A stretch of 64,000 nt of DNA from Gp6-AA40 sp963723495 (lineage in GTDB: Bacteria > Acidobacteriota > Vicinamibacteria > Vicinamibacterales > UBA2999): the NCBI GenBank assembly GCA_963723495.1, contig CAVRQR010000001.1, positions 62,001-126,000 of the forward strand, in the 5' to 3' direction. Shown piece after piece: positions 9,666-18,609 of this stretch. The first letter of the stretch is position 1; each line of letters begins with the position of its first letter. The notes beneath the pieces are model-generated. The model worked only from the letters and a program-made list of their open reading frames with translations. It did no database searches and was not told the origin of the DNA. Both the position numbers and the translations under genes were made by a program.

Positions 9666-10421
9666 GTGACTCAGGACAGGATGACCATGTGGTTTTTCGA
9701 AATCTTCGACGGACTTCCCCGGCAGGGGCCGGGAGACGAGGCCGGTCCAATCAAGGCACTGACGCTCGTCCCGGGAGTCGGAATCGGGCACGCGAGTGCT
9801 CGATTTAGGGTGCGGCACCGGGTTACAGACGCGAATTCTCGCGCGGAACTCACCGGCGCACCTCGTGGCCATCGACAACCACCCGCCATATGTCGAGGAG
9901 GCAAACCGCCAGGCACGAGCCGCCGGACTCGACGGTCGCATCGACACCCGCGTCGGAGACATGCACCGGCTGGACTTCGCGCCTGGCTCCTTCAATCTGA
10001 TCTGGTGCGAGGGAGCCGTCTACGTCGTCGGATTCGAGGCAGGTCTGCGCGAGTGGCGCCCGCTGCTCGCCCCAGGTGGCCATCTGGCGATGACCGAGGT
10101 CTGCTGGAGCAGGCCGGATCCACCACCGGAATGCGCGGATTTCTGGGCTCGAGAGTATCCCGCCATCCGGGACACGGCGATGCGGCTGAAGACGATCACC
10201 GAGTGCGGCTACGACATCGTGGGTCACTTCTCGCTCCCGGCCTCGTCGTGGTGGGATGACTACTATCGACCTCTCCAACAGCACATCACCGAGTTCCGAA
10301 CACGGCACCATGACGAGCGAGACGCCGGCGAACTCGCCGACCAGATCCAGCAGAGATCGACATCTGGCACCGTTACTCGGACTGGTATCACTATGAGTTC
10401 TTCGTGATGAAAGTGAGGTAG
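9666..10421 (+). CDS. Class I SAM-dependent methyltransferase, frameshifted
   Basis: Rossmann-fold methyltransferase of about 250 residues. Motif I is VLDLGCGTGLQTRIL, followed by the acidic end of beta 2 (LVAIDNHPPYVEEA), VGDMHRLDF (motif II) and FNLIWCEGAVYVVGFEAGLREW (motif IV). The N-terminal segment MTMWFFEIFDGLPRQGPGDE is in one frame, the core in a second, and the end (EIDIWHRYSDWYHYEFFVMKVR) in a third, with breaks near 9790 and 10350. GTG 9666 is chosen because AAAGGA at 9653-9658 is well spaced. The methyl acceptor is unknown; the YRPLQQHI and final WHRYSDWYHYEFFVM segments are typical of small-molecule methyltransferases. Confidence 0.8.
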
Positions 10422-10489
10422 ACGGATGCGGTCCGGGGGCGGGGGTGCGAAGGTGCGGGTCTACGCTGCAACGGTGTAGGCTGTTCGGT

Positions 10490-12121
10490 ATGGTCGTTCG
10501 CGCCCTCGCATGCATCGCCATCGTCGCTCTGAGCCTGGCGTGCAGGACTGAAGTTCACGAAACTACGTCCGATGTTCCGACAGAATTCGAGCTGAACGAA
10601 CTGTCAGTCGCCCAGCTCCAGGACGGGATGACATCCGGCCGCTTCACGTCACGCCGGCTCGTCGACCTCTATTTGCAACGCATCGGACAGATTGATGCCA
10701 CTGGACCACGTCTTCGATCGGTGATCGAGATCAATCCCGACGCGACGTCGATTGCCGATGCGCTCGATGCCGAACGAAAAGCCAAGGGCTCGCGCGGTCC
10801 ACTGCATGGCATCCCCGTGTTGATCAAGGACAACATCGATACCGGCGACAAGATGCTGACCACCGCCGGGTCGCTCGCGCTCGTAGGCGGGCCCGCGCCA
10901 CGCGACGCATTCGTTGTCGATCGGCTGCGCGAGGCCGGCGTTGTCATCCTCGGTAAGACCAATTTGAGCGAGTGGGCCAACATCCGGTCACTGAAATCCA
11001 CGAGCGGCTGGAGCGCGCGCGGCGGTCTGGTGAAGAACCCCTACGTACTCGATCGCAACCCGTGCGGGTCGAGCTCGGGGACAGGTGCAGCAATTGCGGC
11101 CAATCTCGCCACCGTCGGTGTTGGCACCGAAACGGACGGTTCCATCGTGTGTCCCTCGGCCGTCAACGCTCTGGTCGGCATCAAGCCGACAATCGGCCTC
11201 GTCAGCCGCACTGGAGTCATCCCGATCGCTCACTCTCAGGACACGACCGGCCCCATGGCGCGCACCGTCGCGGACGCGGCCGCGCTGCTGAATGCCATGG
11301 TCGGTGTCGATGCGAAGGACGCGGCGATGGCGTCTGCACCGGCTGAGAGAGTGGACTACACCGCGGCACTGAGCGCCGACGCCCTTCGCGGCGCGCGTAT
11401 CGGTGTCGCACGCGCTGACTTCTTCGGTTATAGCCCGCCAACGGACCGCCTGATAGACGTGGCAATCGAGCGAATGAAGGTACAAGGTGCGGTCATCGTC
11501 GATCCTGCCGATATCCCGACAGCGGCTCGCCTCGGCCCATGCGAGTTGGAGGTGCTGCTGTACGAGTTCAAGGCCAATCTCAATGCGTACCTCGCCACGC
11601 GTGGGTCGACGGCAGCCGTCAGCTCACTCAAGGATTTGATCGCGTTCAATGAGCGCGAGAGCGAGCGTGAGATGCCGCATTTCGGACAGGAGCTGTTCGT
11701 TCGCGCTGAAGCGAAAGGACCGTTGACCACGCCGGAATATCAGTCGGCGCTCTCCCAATGCCGGCGTCTCGCGCGGGATCAGGGGATCGATGCCGTGATG
11801 ACGAAGCATCAGCTGGATGCCATCGTGGTGCCCACGCTTGGGCCCGCGTGGCCAACGGATCTGCTGAATGGCGATCACATAACGGGAGGCGGGACCACAC
11901 CGCCGGCTGTGGCCGGTTACCCGAGCATCACCGTGCCCGCCGGCTGGGTCGGGGAACTGCCGGTGGGCATCCTGTTCATGGGGCGCGCGTGGAGCGAGTC
12001 ACGCCTCATCAGCCTGGCCTTTGCCTACGAGCAGGCCACGAAACATCGGCGCCCTCCGAAGTTCCTGCCAACAATCGCGCTCGATCTAGGAGACAGCTTC
12101 GTCGTTCAACTCGCCATCTGA
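10490..12121 (+). CDS. Amidase signature family protein, exported
   Basis: 543 residues from ATG 10490. The leader MVVRALACIAIVALSLAC could be a signal peptide; the cysteine suggests a lipoprotein, but the lipobox (SLAC) is imperfect. The amidase signature is complete: Lys113 in GIPVLIKDNID, the Ser-rich GSSSGTGAAIAANLA around residues 193-207, and the nucleophile Ser218 in TETDGSIVCPS, giving a Ser-cisSer-Lys triad. The C-terminal part (VAGYPSITVPAGW, LPVGILFMGRAWSE) is also typical. Such periplasmic amidases hydrolyse amide bonds of small amides or peptides; the exact substrate is unknown. The frame is intact. The 68 bases upstream contain G-rich low-complexity sequence and no clear promoter. 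Confidence 0.9.
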   Translation: MVVRALACIAIVALSLACRTEVHETTSDVPTEFELNELSVAQLQDGMTSGRFTSRRLVDLYLQRIGQIDATGPRLRSVIEINPDATSIADALDAERKAKGSRGPLHGIPVLIKDNIDTGDKMLTTAGSLALVGGPAPRDAFVVDRLREAGVVILGKTNLSEWANIRSLKSTSGWSARGGLVKNPYVLDRNPCGSSSGTGAAIAANLATVGVGTETDGSIVCPSAVNALVGIKPTIGLVSRTGVIPIAHSQDTTGPMARTVADAAALLNAMVGVDAKDAAMASAPAERVDYTAALSADALRGARIGVARADFFGYSPPTDRLIDVAIERMKVQGAVIVDPADIPTAARLGPCELEVLLYEFKANLNAYLATRGSTAAVSSLKDLIAFNERESEREMPHFGQELFVRAEAKGPLTTPEYQSALSQCRRLARDQGIDAVMTKHQLDAIVVPTLGPAWPTDLLNGDHITGGGTTPPAVAGYPSITVPAGWVGELPVGILFMGRAWSESRLISLAFAYEQATKHRRPPKFLPTIALDLGDSFVVQLAI

Positions 12122-12331
12122 TTGCCGTGGTCGAACGAGGGCGCGCAGACGCGCGCGCAGTGCGAGATCTAGGCGAATCTTTCAGCAGCAGGCAGCATGC
12201 TCAGCGTGTCCCCTGCGATCGCAGCGCAATCGCCGTGGTATCGGATTTGCTCATGGCGTATCCTGCCCTCGGTAACCGACGGGAACTGGATATGCCCTTG
12301 GACGGAGGTGGGTTCTCAGAGGTTGGCAGGC

Positions 12332-12865
12332 TTAGTTCGGGAATTCCTTGCAGGTCTCGACGTCGGAGCCCCAGAACTCGATGCACGCCGCGCGGTTCAT
12401 CGGTCCCTTACCCACGACCTTGGCGAACAGGAAGTCGGCAACCTGCTCGATCTCGCGCGGCTGCAGCGTTGCTGCGGGATCGGGCATCGTCGTTCCGAGC
12501 TTCTGCAGGTCGGCCTGCTTCATCCCGTAGCAGCGGCCGTCGCTGTAGGCCAGGCGATCGAACGCCGGCATGGCCTTGCCAGGAATGCCGCACTTGATGG
12601 CCATGATCAGCTTCTCGCGATCGAGCCTCGTCGTACGGAGGTTGGCGCCGTCCGGCATCTGGCTGTCCATCTTGCGGCCATCGGCCGCCCATCCGTGGCA
12701 CGCCTGGCAATCGGCCTTCTGCCGGTAGATCCGCAGGCCGGCAGTTATGTCCTCTGGCGCGGGCGCCGTCTGCGCGCGCGGCGACGGATCCATCGTGCCG
12801 ACCGCCAGACTCACGACCGATGAAGAGACGCAGAGCCATCGCAAGCTAACGACGCACTCAAGCAC
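12332..12865 (-). CDS. Secreted monoheme cytochrome c
   Basis: 177 residues with a cleavable leader (LRWLCVSSSVVSLAVGTM) and one c-type heme site, CQACH at residues 53-57, in DCQACHGWAADGRKM. A likely axial Met lies in IPGKAMPAFDRLAY, and the second half (TLQPREIEQVADFLFAKVVG) is the standard last helix of small cytochrome c domains. It ends with ACIEFWGSDVETCKEFPN, whose two Cys could form a disulfide. It probably carries electrons in the periplasm for a dehydrogenase, but no dehydrogenase is adjacent. The upstream gap 12122-12331 holds nothing I can identify. Confidence 0.85.
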   Translation of the reverse strand: MLECVVSLRWLCVSSSVVSLAVGTMDPSPRAQTAPAPEDITAGLRIYRQKADCQACHGWAADGRKMDSQMPDGANLRTTRLDREKLIMAIKCGIPGKAMPAFDRLAYSDGRCYGMKQADLQKLGTTMPDPAATLQPREIEQVADFLFAKVVGKGPMNRAACIEFWGSDVETCKEFPN

Positions 12866-12886
12866 AGCGGGCTTCAGGACCCGATT

Positions 12887-13854
12887 CTACCGTGGCCGAC
12901 CTCTGAATTCCGCCATCGCGCGGTAGATCTCACGCCGGGCGCGATTCATTCCCCCGAGCGGTGTGTGCGCCATCAGGCTATGCCAGGGATTGAACGTCAT
13001 CTGTTCGCCCCGCCGTCAGGCGATCGGCATCGTCGAACCGCTGCCGCGGGATGCGAATGATTCCAACCCGGTGGTACGGCGAGTCCTGCGATCTGCCACT
13101 CGACGGAGGCATCCTCGATTGGCGTTCGACGATCGTCGACGTGAAACTGGATCAGAAAGTCGAACGTCGCTTCTTCCTGATCGAGGTGCGCGCGCATGTT
13201 GTCGGCCAGGTAGGTATCGCTCAGCGTCTCCGGCTTCCTGCTGGTGCGCCGTGACGTCGGTCGAACCGCGTACTTGACGACACGGTTGGGACCGAACTGA
13301 TAAGGCGTGGTGCTCCAGTACTGGATGTCGAGATGAGAGCTCGGATTCTGTCGAGCCGCCGCGCCGATCCGCGCGGAGTTGAGATGCGTCACGAAATAGA
13401 CGATGCGCCTGACACCGCCCGCTTCATTTGCTCTCAGAAGCTCCAGGAAGTCACGCGTCGTTCCCGCAATCATCACCGGATGACTGTTCAACACGAAGTC
13501 CTGCGTGCCCGCTCCCGGCGTCAGGTTCTCGCCGTCCACATTCGTCACCTGGATCGACATCCCGCGAATATCGCGTTCCTTGTCGGAGTCAGAGGCGGCG
13601 TTCGCGAATCTGATCCACGCCGGATACGTTCGTGGTGAGGCGAACAGCCCGACTCGATGCGCCTCCGGCAATCCCTCAGGCACGATGAAATCGGCTTGGA
13701 CGAACGCGGTCTGACGTCCCTGATTGAAGCGCTTCATCGTTCCGGAGGGATATCGTTTCGCGCTTGCCGTCTTCAGGAACTCGACGAACTCGGTCGTCAG
13801 CGCGGCTTCATCGGGTGAGACAGTGTCTTCGGTCTTGATGGTTGAGCTTGGCAT
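12887..13854 (-). CDS. Catalase-family (SrpA-like) heme protein, frameshifted near the C-terminus
   Basis: About 320 residues. Start ATG 13854 with GAGGA about ten bases upstream. Catalase-fold landmarks are RVGLFASPRTYPAWIRFANA, DIRGMSIQV, GTQDFVLNSHPVM and DTYLADNMRAHL. The C-terminus is recovered from other frames (RIPRQRFDDADRLTAG, MTFNPWHSLMAHTPLGGMNR, REIYRAMAEF), ending at TAG 12887; breaks are near 13075 and 13015. In the first conserved block (MKRFNQGRQTAFVQADF) I do not see the distal histidine of true catalases where I would expect it, so classical catalase activity is doubtful; peroxidase or lipid-hydroperoxide chemistry is possible. The start lies 40 bases downstream of the exonuclease stop. 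Confidence 0.78.
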
Positions 13855-13894
13855 GTGCACATGTCCTCGTGAGAGACGCGCCAAGGATACGTCA

Positions 13895-14558
13895 CTACGA
13901 CGGGATCTCGACTTCGAACGGCTCGGTGAGACGCGCGAGCGTGCCACGGTCGAATCTGGTCGGCCAGACGAATCAATCGCAGGAATACCTGCGCGGTCAT
14001 GAACGCGTCGCCGCCGGCGGTATGGCGATCGTGCGGAATGACACCGAACATGTCGCACAACGCGTCGAGCGTGAAATGACGGATGGCGGGACGTCCCGCG
14101 AACGCGCCGTCACGCTCGAGGTGCAGGGTCAGGTCCATGGTGTCGAGGCTGCGATTCGCGAGCCGAAAGCCCCAGTGACGGCTCAGGGCCGCGTCGAAGG
14201 TGGCGATGTCGTGGCCGATGTGATGACCCACGATCACCCCGTCACCGAGATAGTCGAGAAACAGCTCGAGCGCTTCGGCCTCCTCCATCCCTTTCCGGCT
14301 CTCGTCTCGAGTCACGCCGTGCACGGTGACCGCTTCCGTGTTGCGCTCCATCCGCAGCAGGGCACCGAAGGAATCCTCGAGGACGATCTCGCCGTCGACA
14401 ACGGCCACCGCTCCGATCGTGATGATCCGGTCGGTCGCCGGGTTCAGGCCGGTGGTCTCGGAGTCGAGCACGACGAAACGCACGCGATCGATTGCTGTGT
14501 CGTCAGCTCCACGTGCGCGCAAAGCAGTCGCGATAGCGACGAACGAAGGCCGGTTCAC
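13895..14558 (-). CDS. 3'-5' exonuclease of the DnaQ/epsilon type
   Basis: DEDD-superfamily exonuclease, about 220 residues. Motif I is VVLDSETTGLNP, motif II IVGHHIGHDIATFDAAL, and motif III HDRHTAGGDAFMTAQVFLRL, with the H-x4-D arrangement of DEDDh enzymes. The last 15 or so residues need one frame correction near 13955 (read as RGTLARLTEPFEVEIPS, stop TAG 13895-13897); otherwise the frame runs on into the next gene. The start is adjacent to the stop of the cNMP/CBS/DUF294 gene, so they form an operon. This pairing of a DnaQ-like nuclease with a DUF294 protein recurs in many bacteria, and the nuclease may act on nucleotides or RNA in a signalling process and not in replication. That role is inference. 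Confidence 0.85.
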
Positions 14559-16402
14559 TCACAGGCTCTTGAGCCAGGCACGATCCGCCGTGAATTCGAG
14601 CAGACGAAGGATCGATCGGAATCCCGCCTTGAGCACATGCCGATCGTGACGGCTGAGGAGCGTCGGCGGCAGGTCGGCGCCTGATGTCCCGAGGCTGATG
14701 CCCACCCGCCCCTGCTGCCACAACACGACGCGAAACGTGTCCGCCGCTTCGCGGAAGATCTGTTCGTGCTCCGGCAGCAGTGCGCGCGCGGTGGCAAAGC
14801 GTTCCACCGTCGAGCGGCCCATCAGCTTTCCCGCTGCCATCGCAAAGACTCGACCCACATCGACCAACGGGCGCAGCGCGCTTCGCTCGAGCTGAAACGT
14901 CGACAGGTGCTCTCCGCCGCTGTCGACGACGGCATCCTGATAGAAGGTGAGAGGCGGGAGCGTCGTCAGGCAGTCGTTGGCGAGGACGTGAAGAAAGTCT
15001 CGATCGACCAGCTCCACAACCGACGCGTCGATCTGCTGCCACAGCGATCGCCGGCCATGAACGGGACGCAGATCGAACAGCGTTCGCGCCCGCGACATCT
15101 GTTGCATGACCGGATCGCGAATCCAGTCGCGATACCGCGCCTGCCACTCCTGCACGGTCGCGACGTGAGAACGCGTTCTCGAACGGGAGCTGCCGCGGCA
15201 GGTAGTCGCATTCCCGCAGCGCGTCGAGCGACGCGATCGTAGGCGGCGCGTGCGGAGGCCTCGTCGTCGTCTGCCGCCAGCAGGACGAGCAGATGCGGCG
15301 CGAGCCTGGTCAGCGATTCACCGCGACCGGAGGAACCACAGAAGCACCAGCAGCCGGGCACCGGGTCGACGCCGATCAACGCGAGGATGCGCCTCACGAT
15401 CGCCGCGTCGATGAGATGCGCAAGCCGTGCGAGCCATTCGACAGCCGCCGCGCCCGTCAGGTACTCGAGCGTCAGCGCGCGGGCACGTTGATTGAGCTCT
15501 CGCAACTCGCGAAGGTGACCGGCCAGGCGGATGTCACGAAGAAGCGTGGCCGGCTGTTCGCCGAAGAACAGCGCGAGATCGGACGGCGTGACGATCGCCT
15601 GGAGACGGCCGTCAGGTGTCCCGTCGGTCGTGATCGCGAGCGCGTGCACAGCGGCGCCGCTCATCGCGATCACACCGTCTGTCACCAGCGCGTCGGGCGC
15701 CACGACGGTCGGGGGATTCTCGAGCAGCGTCTCGATCGACTGCTGACGTGCGTTGCCGCCGCCGGCCGCGACCCAGGAGAGCACCGTTTCCGCGGTCATC
15801 ACTCCGCGAGCACGCCCGCCATCATCGACCACCGCCATCGCCTGCGATTGCGAATCGACAAAGCGCTGAGCGACGTCGGCGAGACTGTCATGGCCACGAC
15901 ACGTCGAGAGCGGCTTGCGCCCAACCACCGAGTGCAGGTAGGTGTCCTGCGGGTTGCGTCGCCCGGTCGCCGGCTGGTAATCGGGCGTGACCCGGCCCTC
16001 TGCCGCGACGTACTGCGCCGCGTGCGGGTACTTCAGCACGAACTCATCGAAATCAGCCGCCGGAAACGCGTAGATGACGACATCGGTCTCCGAGCGGCCT
16101 GAGTACAGGCAGTGGGGTGCGTCGCCATAGCGCTCGATGCCGAGCATGTCGCCCACCCCGCGAACATCCCGGAGTTCGACGCGGTTTTCGGTCTCGTCCC
16201 ACAGGGAAACGGTCCCCTGCTGGATCACGAACACCTGCAGGCGATGCGGCTCACCCTGCCAGAGGATGTACTCGTTGGGTTCGTGAAATCGCACGCGGCC
16301 ACGCGCCGCGAGGCCGAGCAGATCAGCCTCGTCGATGGCGTGAAAGGGCGGATGTTTCTTGAGGAAGTCAGCGACGCGATAGCTGATGACAGCAGTTTCC
16401 AC
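14559..16402 (-). CDS. Cyclic-nucleotide-binding / CBS / DUF294 nucleotidyltransferase-like protein, frameshifted
   Basis: About 610 residues. Domain order: cNMP-binding beta-barrel (about 10-140, with EYILWQGEPHRLQVFVIQQGTVS), a CBS pair (about 155-290, with DSLADVAQRFVDSQSQAMAVVDD and MSGAAVHALAITTD), a DUF294 nucleotidyltransferase-like domain (about 310-450, with GSSGRGESLTRLAPHLLVLLA, here GSSGRGE replacing the commoner GSEGR) and a DUF294 C-terminal helical domain ending FTADRAWLKSL. Two breaks (about 15222 and 15170) disturb the linker around CDYLPRQLPFENAF. It is a likely cytoplasmic sensor protein related to GlnD-type uridylyltransferases. The next gene, a DnaQ-like exonuclease, starts immediately at its stop. 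Confidence 0.85.
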
Positions 16403-16485
16403 AGTGGTCGTCCCGACGCATGCGGCATTCTAGCCGTGGCATCCGGTCGACCGATACGGACAAATTCGTCTGATCGACGCCCGGC

Positions 16486-17523
16486 CTAACGATCATCGGC
16501 TTCGATGAGCGCGAGCGCCGCAAACGCCGTCGCGGCGTCCTGCATGAAGAGCGCCTCCATCGAGCCCGCCGGTCGGCGCTTGTTCATCGACACTGCGGCC
16601 CACGCGCCCGTCGACGGATCCTGATGCGCCTTCAGCCACGAGAGCGCGCGTGCGAGTCCAGGATGCGACGGCGCAACTCCAGCCTTGCCCAGCGCGAAGG
16701 CCGTGAACGCGGTCGCATACGCGTCGCTGCCCGAGACAGGCGGTGCATCGGGGTGTGGCGTCCACGGGCCCACCGATGCCAACGTCCAGCCGCCATCAGG
16801 CTGCTGTTTCGCCAAGACCTCGGCAATGAGTGCGGAACGTGCTCCTTCGAGCAGCGCCGACGGAGGCGTCGCCGTCGCCCACAGCAGCGCGACTCGATCG
16901 TGGAGAGGGCGTTCGGACGATGTCGCGAGGTAGCTCGCAATTGCCGTCGTGCGCTCACGGATGTCTGCGCGTTGTCGATAGTCAGCGGGCGTCGATCCGA
17001 GGGCGAGCATCGCAAGCGATGCGCCGAAGTAACTGGACTCAGAGTGCTCCCACGGATCCAGGTTCGCGGAATACCACTTCCATGCCCCCTTCGCGGGCGC
17101 CTCAGTCCGCTGCAGCGTCCACAACTGTTCGAAAGCCTTTTGCGTGTCGGGGCTCATCGCACCACGCGCATCCTCACGAGCGAGGAACATCGCGGCGAAG
17201 ATACTCTCGACGTCCTGCAGCGCACCCGGAGGTTTTGCGCCGACGTTGGACCGCAAGCGTGCGAGAAGGCCACGTTCGTAGACCGTTGGCTGCTCTTCTT
17301 TCAGCACCCGACGCAGGGCTGGCCGCGCCAGCAGGTACGTCATCCCGGTGTGGCAGGAGACGCAAGGGCCGTTGGCCGAAGCCGCAGGCTTCCATTCGAA
17401 CCACTGCTTCTGACGTTCGTCGAGATAGCGCGCCGCCGCTTCAGGACTCCAGTCCGCAGCGACGATGCTGGTGGCGACAACCGTAAACAGCGCGAACACG
17501 AAGAGCGTGAGCATTCGAGTCAT
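16486..17523 (-). CDS. Secreted CxxCH protein with squalene-cyclase/prenyltransferase-like repeats
   Basis: 345 residues from ATG 17523, chosen because AGGAG sits five bases upstream; an in-frame GTG six bases earlier overlaps that ribosome site. The signal peptide (MLTLFVFALFTVVATSIVAA) is followed by ARYLDERQKQWFEWKP and the heme-type motif CVSCH (residues 54-58, in GPCVSCHTGMTYLLARPAL). The remainder is a set of alpha-hairpin repeats resembling the squalene-hopene cyclase / prenyltransferase alpha-alpha toroid: FGASLAMLALG, QQPDGGWTLASVGPW, ATAFTAFALGKAG, ALSWLKAHQDPSTGAWAAVS. The QxxDGGW and QDxxTGxW segments are characteristic. Catalytic DxDD is absent, so it is not a cyclase. Its role is unknown; perhaps a heme-bearing periplasmic scaffold. 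Confidence 0.78.
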   Translation of the reverse strand: MTRMLTLFVFALFTVVATSIVAADWSPEAAARYLDERQKQWFEWKPAASANGPCVSCHTGMTYLLARPALRRVLKEEQPTVYERGLLARLRSNVGAKPPGALQDVESIFAAMFLAREDARGAMSPDTQKAFEQLWTLQRTEAPAKGAWKWYSANLDPWEHSESSYFGASLAMLALGSTPADYRQRADIRERTTAIASYLATSSERPLHDRVALLWATATPPSALLEGARSALIAEVLAKQQPDGGWTLASVGPWTPHPDAPPVSGSDAYATAFTAFALGKAGVAPSHPGLARALSWLKAHQDPSTGAWAAVSMNKRRPAGSMEALFMQDAATAFAALALIEADDR

Positions 17524-17532
17524 GGTCACTCC

Positions 17533-18471
17533 TCATGCGCGAGCCTGGACCTCGGACGCCTTCTTCAAGGCCGCCGCGGCATCAGCAATCGCGACCCTTC
17601 CGCCATCGACGATGCCAGCCAGGCTGAAGAACGGATGAATCATGCCCTCATACCGCTTCAATGTCACGGGCACACCAGCCTGCTCGAGCTTCCGCGCGTA
17701 GGCTTCCCCCTGATCGCGAAGCGGATCGCATTCAGCCGTCAGCACGAGCGCCGGAGGCAGCCCGCGCAAGTCCGCTGTCAGGGGTGACACCTCCTGATGA
17801 CGACGGTCCTGCCCTGCTTTCAGGTAGTGACGTTCGAAATACGCGAGCAGGTCGGATGTGATGAAGTGCCCGTTTGCGAACTCGCGCATCGATGGACTGT
17901 CATCGGCGAAGTCGACCAGAGGGTAGATGAGAAGCTGAAAGGCCAGTGGCGGCGTGACGCCATGGCGGCATCTCAGAGCCGTGACCGCCGCAAGATTACC
18001 GCCCGCGCTCTCGCCACCAACGGCGACCTGAGTCGCATCAATCCCGAACTCCGAAGGGTTCTCGATCACGTACTTCGTCGCCGCATAGGCATCGTCGACG
18101 GCTGCCGGAAACGGATGCTCCGGGGCCAGCCGGTAATCGACCGATACGACGACGCGGCCGGCGAGGTGCGCGAGATCCCGGCAGCCGCGATCTGAAGAGT
18201 CCAGTGTGCCGAGCACGAAACCGCCGCCGCGAAAGTAGATCAACCCCGGGAGTCGATCGGCCGATGTCGGTGAGTAGATGCGCACGGGAATGCGTCCGGC
18301 TGGTCCGGGCACACTCCGATCGACGACGCAATGGACCGGCTGCTCAGGGCCGGCCAGATCCGGAGGCAACGCCATGCCGCGCGCCTCGACGGGTGACATC
18401 TCGTGCAATGGCGTGCCGCCCATCGACGCGAGCTGGTCAAGGAATGCCTTGCATTGCGGATGTAGAGCCAC
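17533..18471 (-). CDS. Alpha/beta hydrolase, hormone-sensitive-lipase family
   Basis: 312 residues, GTG start at 18471 with GGAG six bases upstream. HSL-family features: nucleophile Ser155 in GGESAGGNLA, acid Asp in LTAECDPLRDQGEAYA (about 252), base His in YEGMIHPFFSLAG (about 283), and VSVDYRLAPEHPFPAAVDD. The oxyanion block reads YFRGGGFVLG, with Arg81 where the family has His of HGGG; the glycines that form the oxyanion hole are kept. Family members are esterases or lipases on short acyl or aryl esters. It lies nine bases upstream of the CxxCH repeat protein on the same strand, so co-transcription is likely. The unusual Arg could alter activity or be a sequencing error. Confidence 0.9.
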   Translation of the reverse strand: MALHPQCKAFLDQLASMGGTPLHEMSPVEARGMALPPDLAGPEQPVHCVVDRSVPGPAGRIPVRIYSPTSADRLPGLIYFRGGGFVLGTLDSSDRGCRDLAHLAGRVVVSVDYRLAPEHPFPAAVDDAYAATKYVIENPSEFGIDATQVAVGGESAGGNLAAVTALRCRHGVTPPLAFQLLIYPLVDFADDSPSMREFANGHFITSDLLAYFERHYLKAGQDRRHQEVSPLTADLRGLPPALVLTAECDPLRDQGEAYARKLEQAGVPVTLKRYEGMIHPFFSLAGIVDGGRVAIADAAAALKKASEVQARA

Positions 18472-18609
18472 AGTGATCTCCTCGCGGCGCTCATTCTAGC
18501 GAAGCTGCGTCTCGCTGACGAACAGATTGCGCCGCTTCGCTGACAGTTCCTCGGCCCGCGCTCCGCGCGGGGTGTCGATCACGTTGCCGAAAGTGATACG
18601 CTCCGCCGT

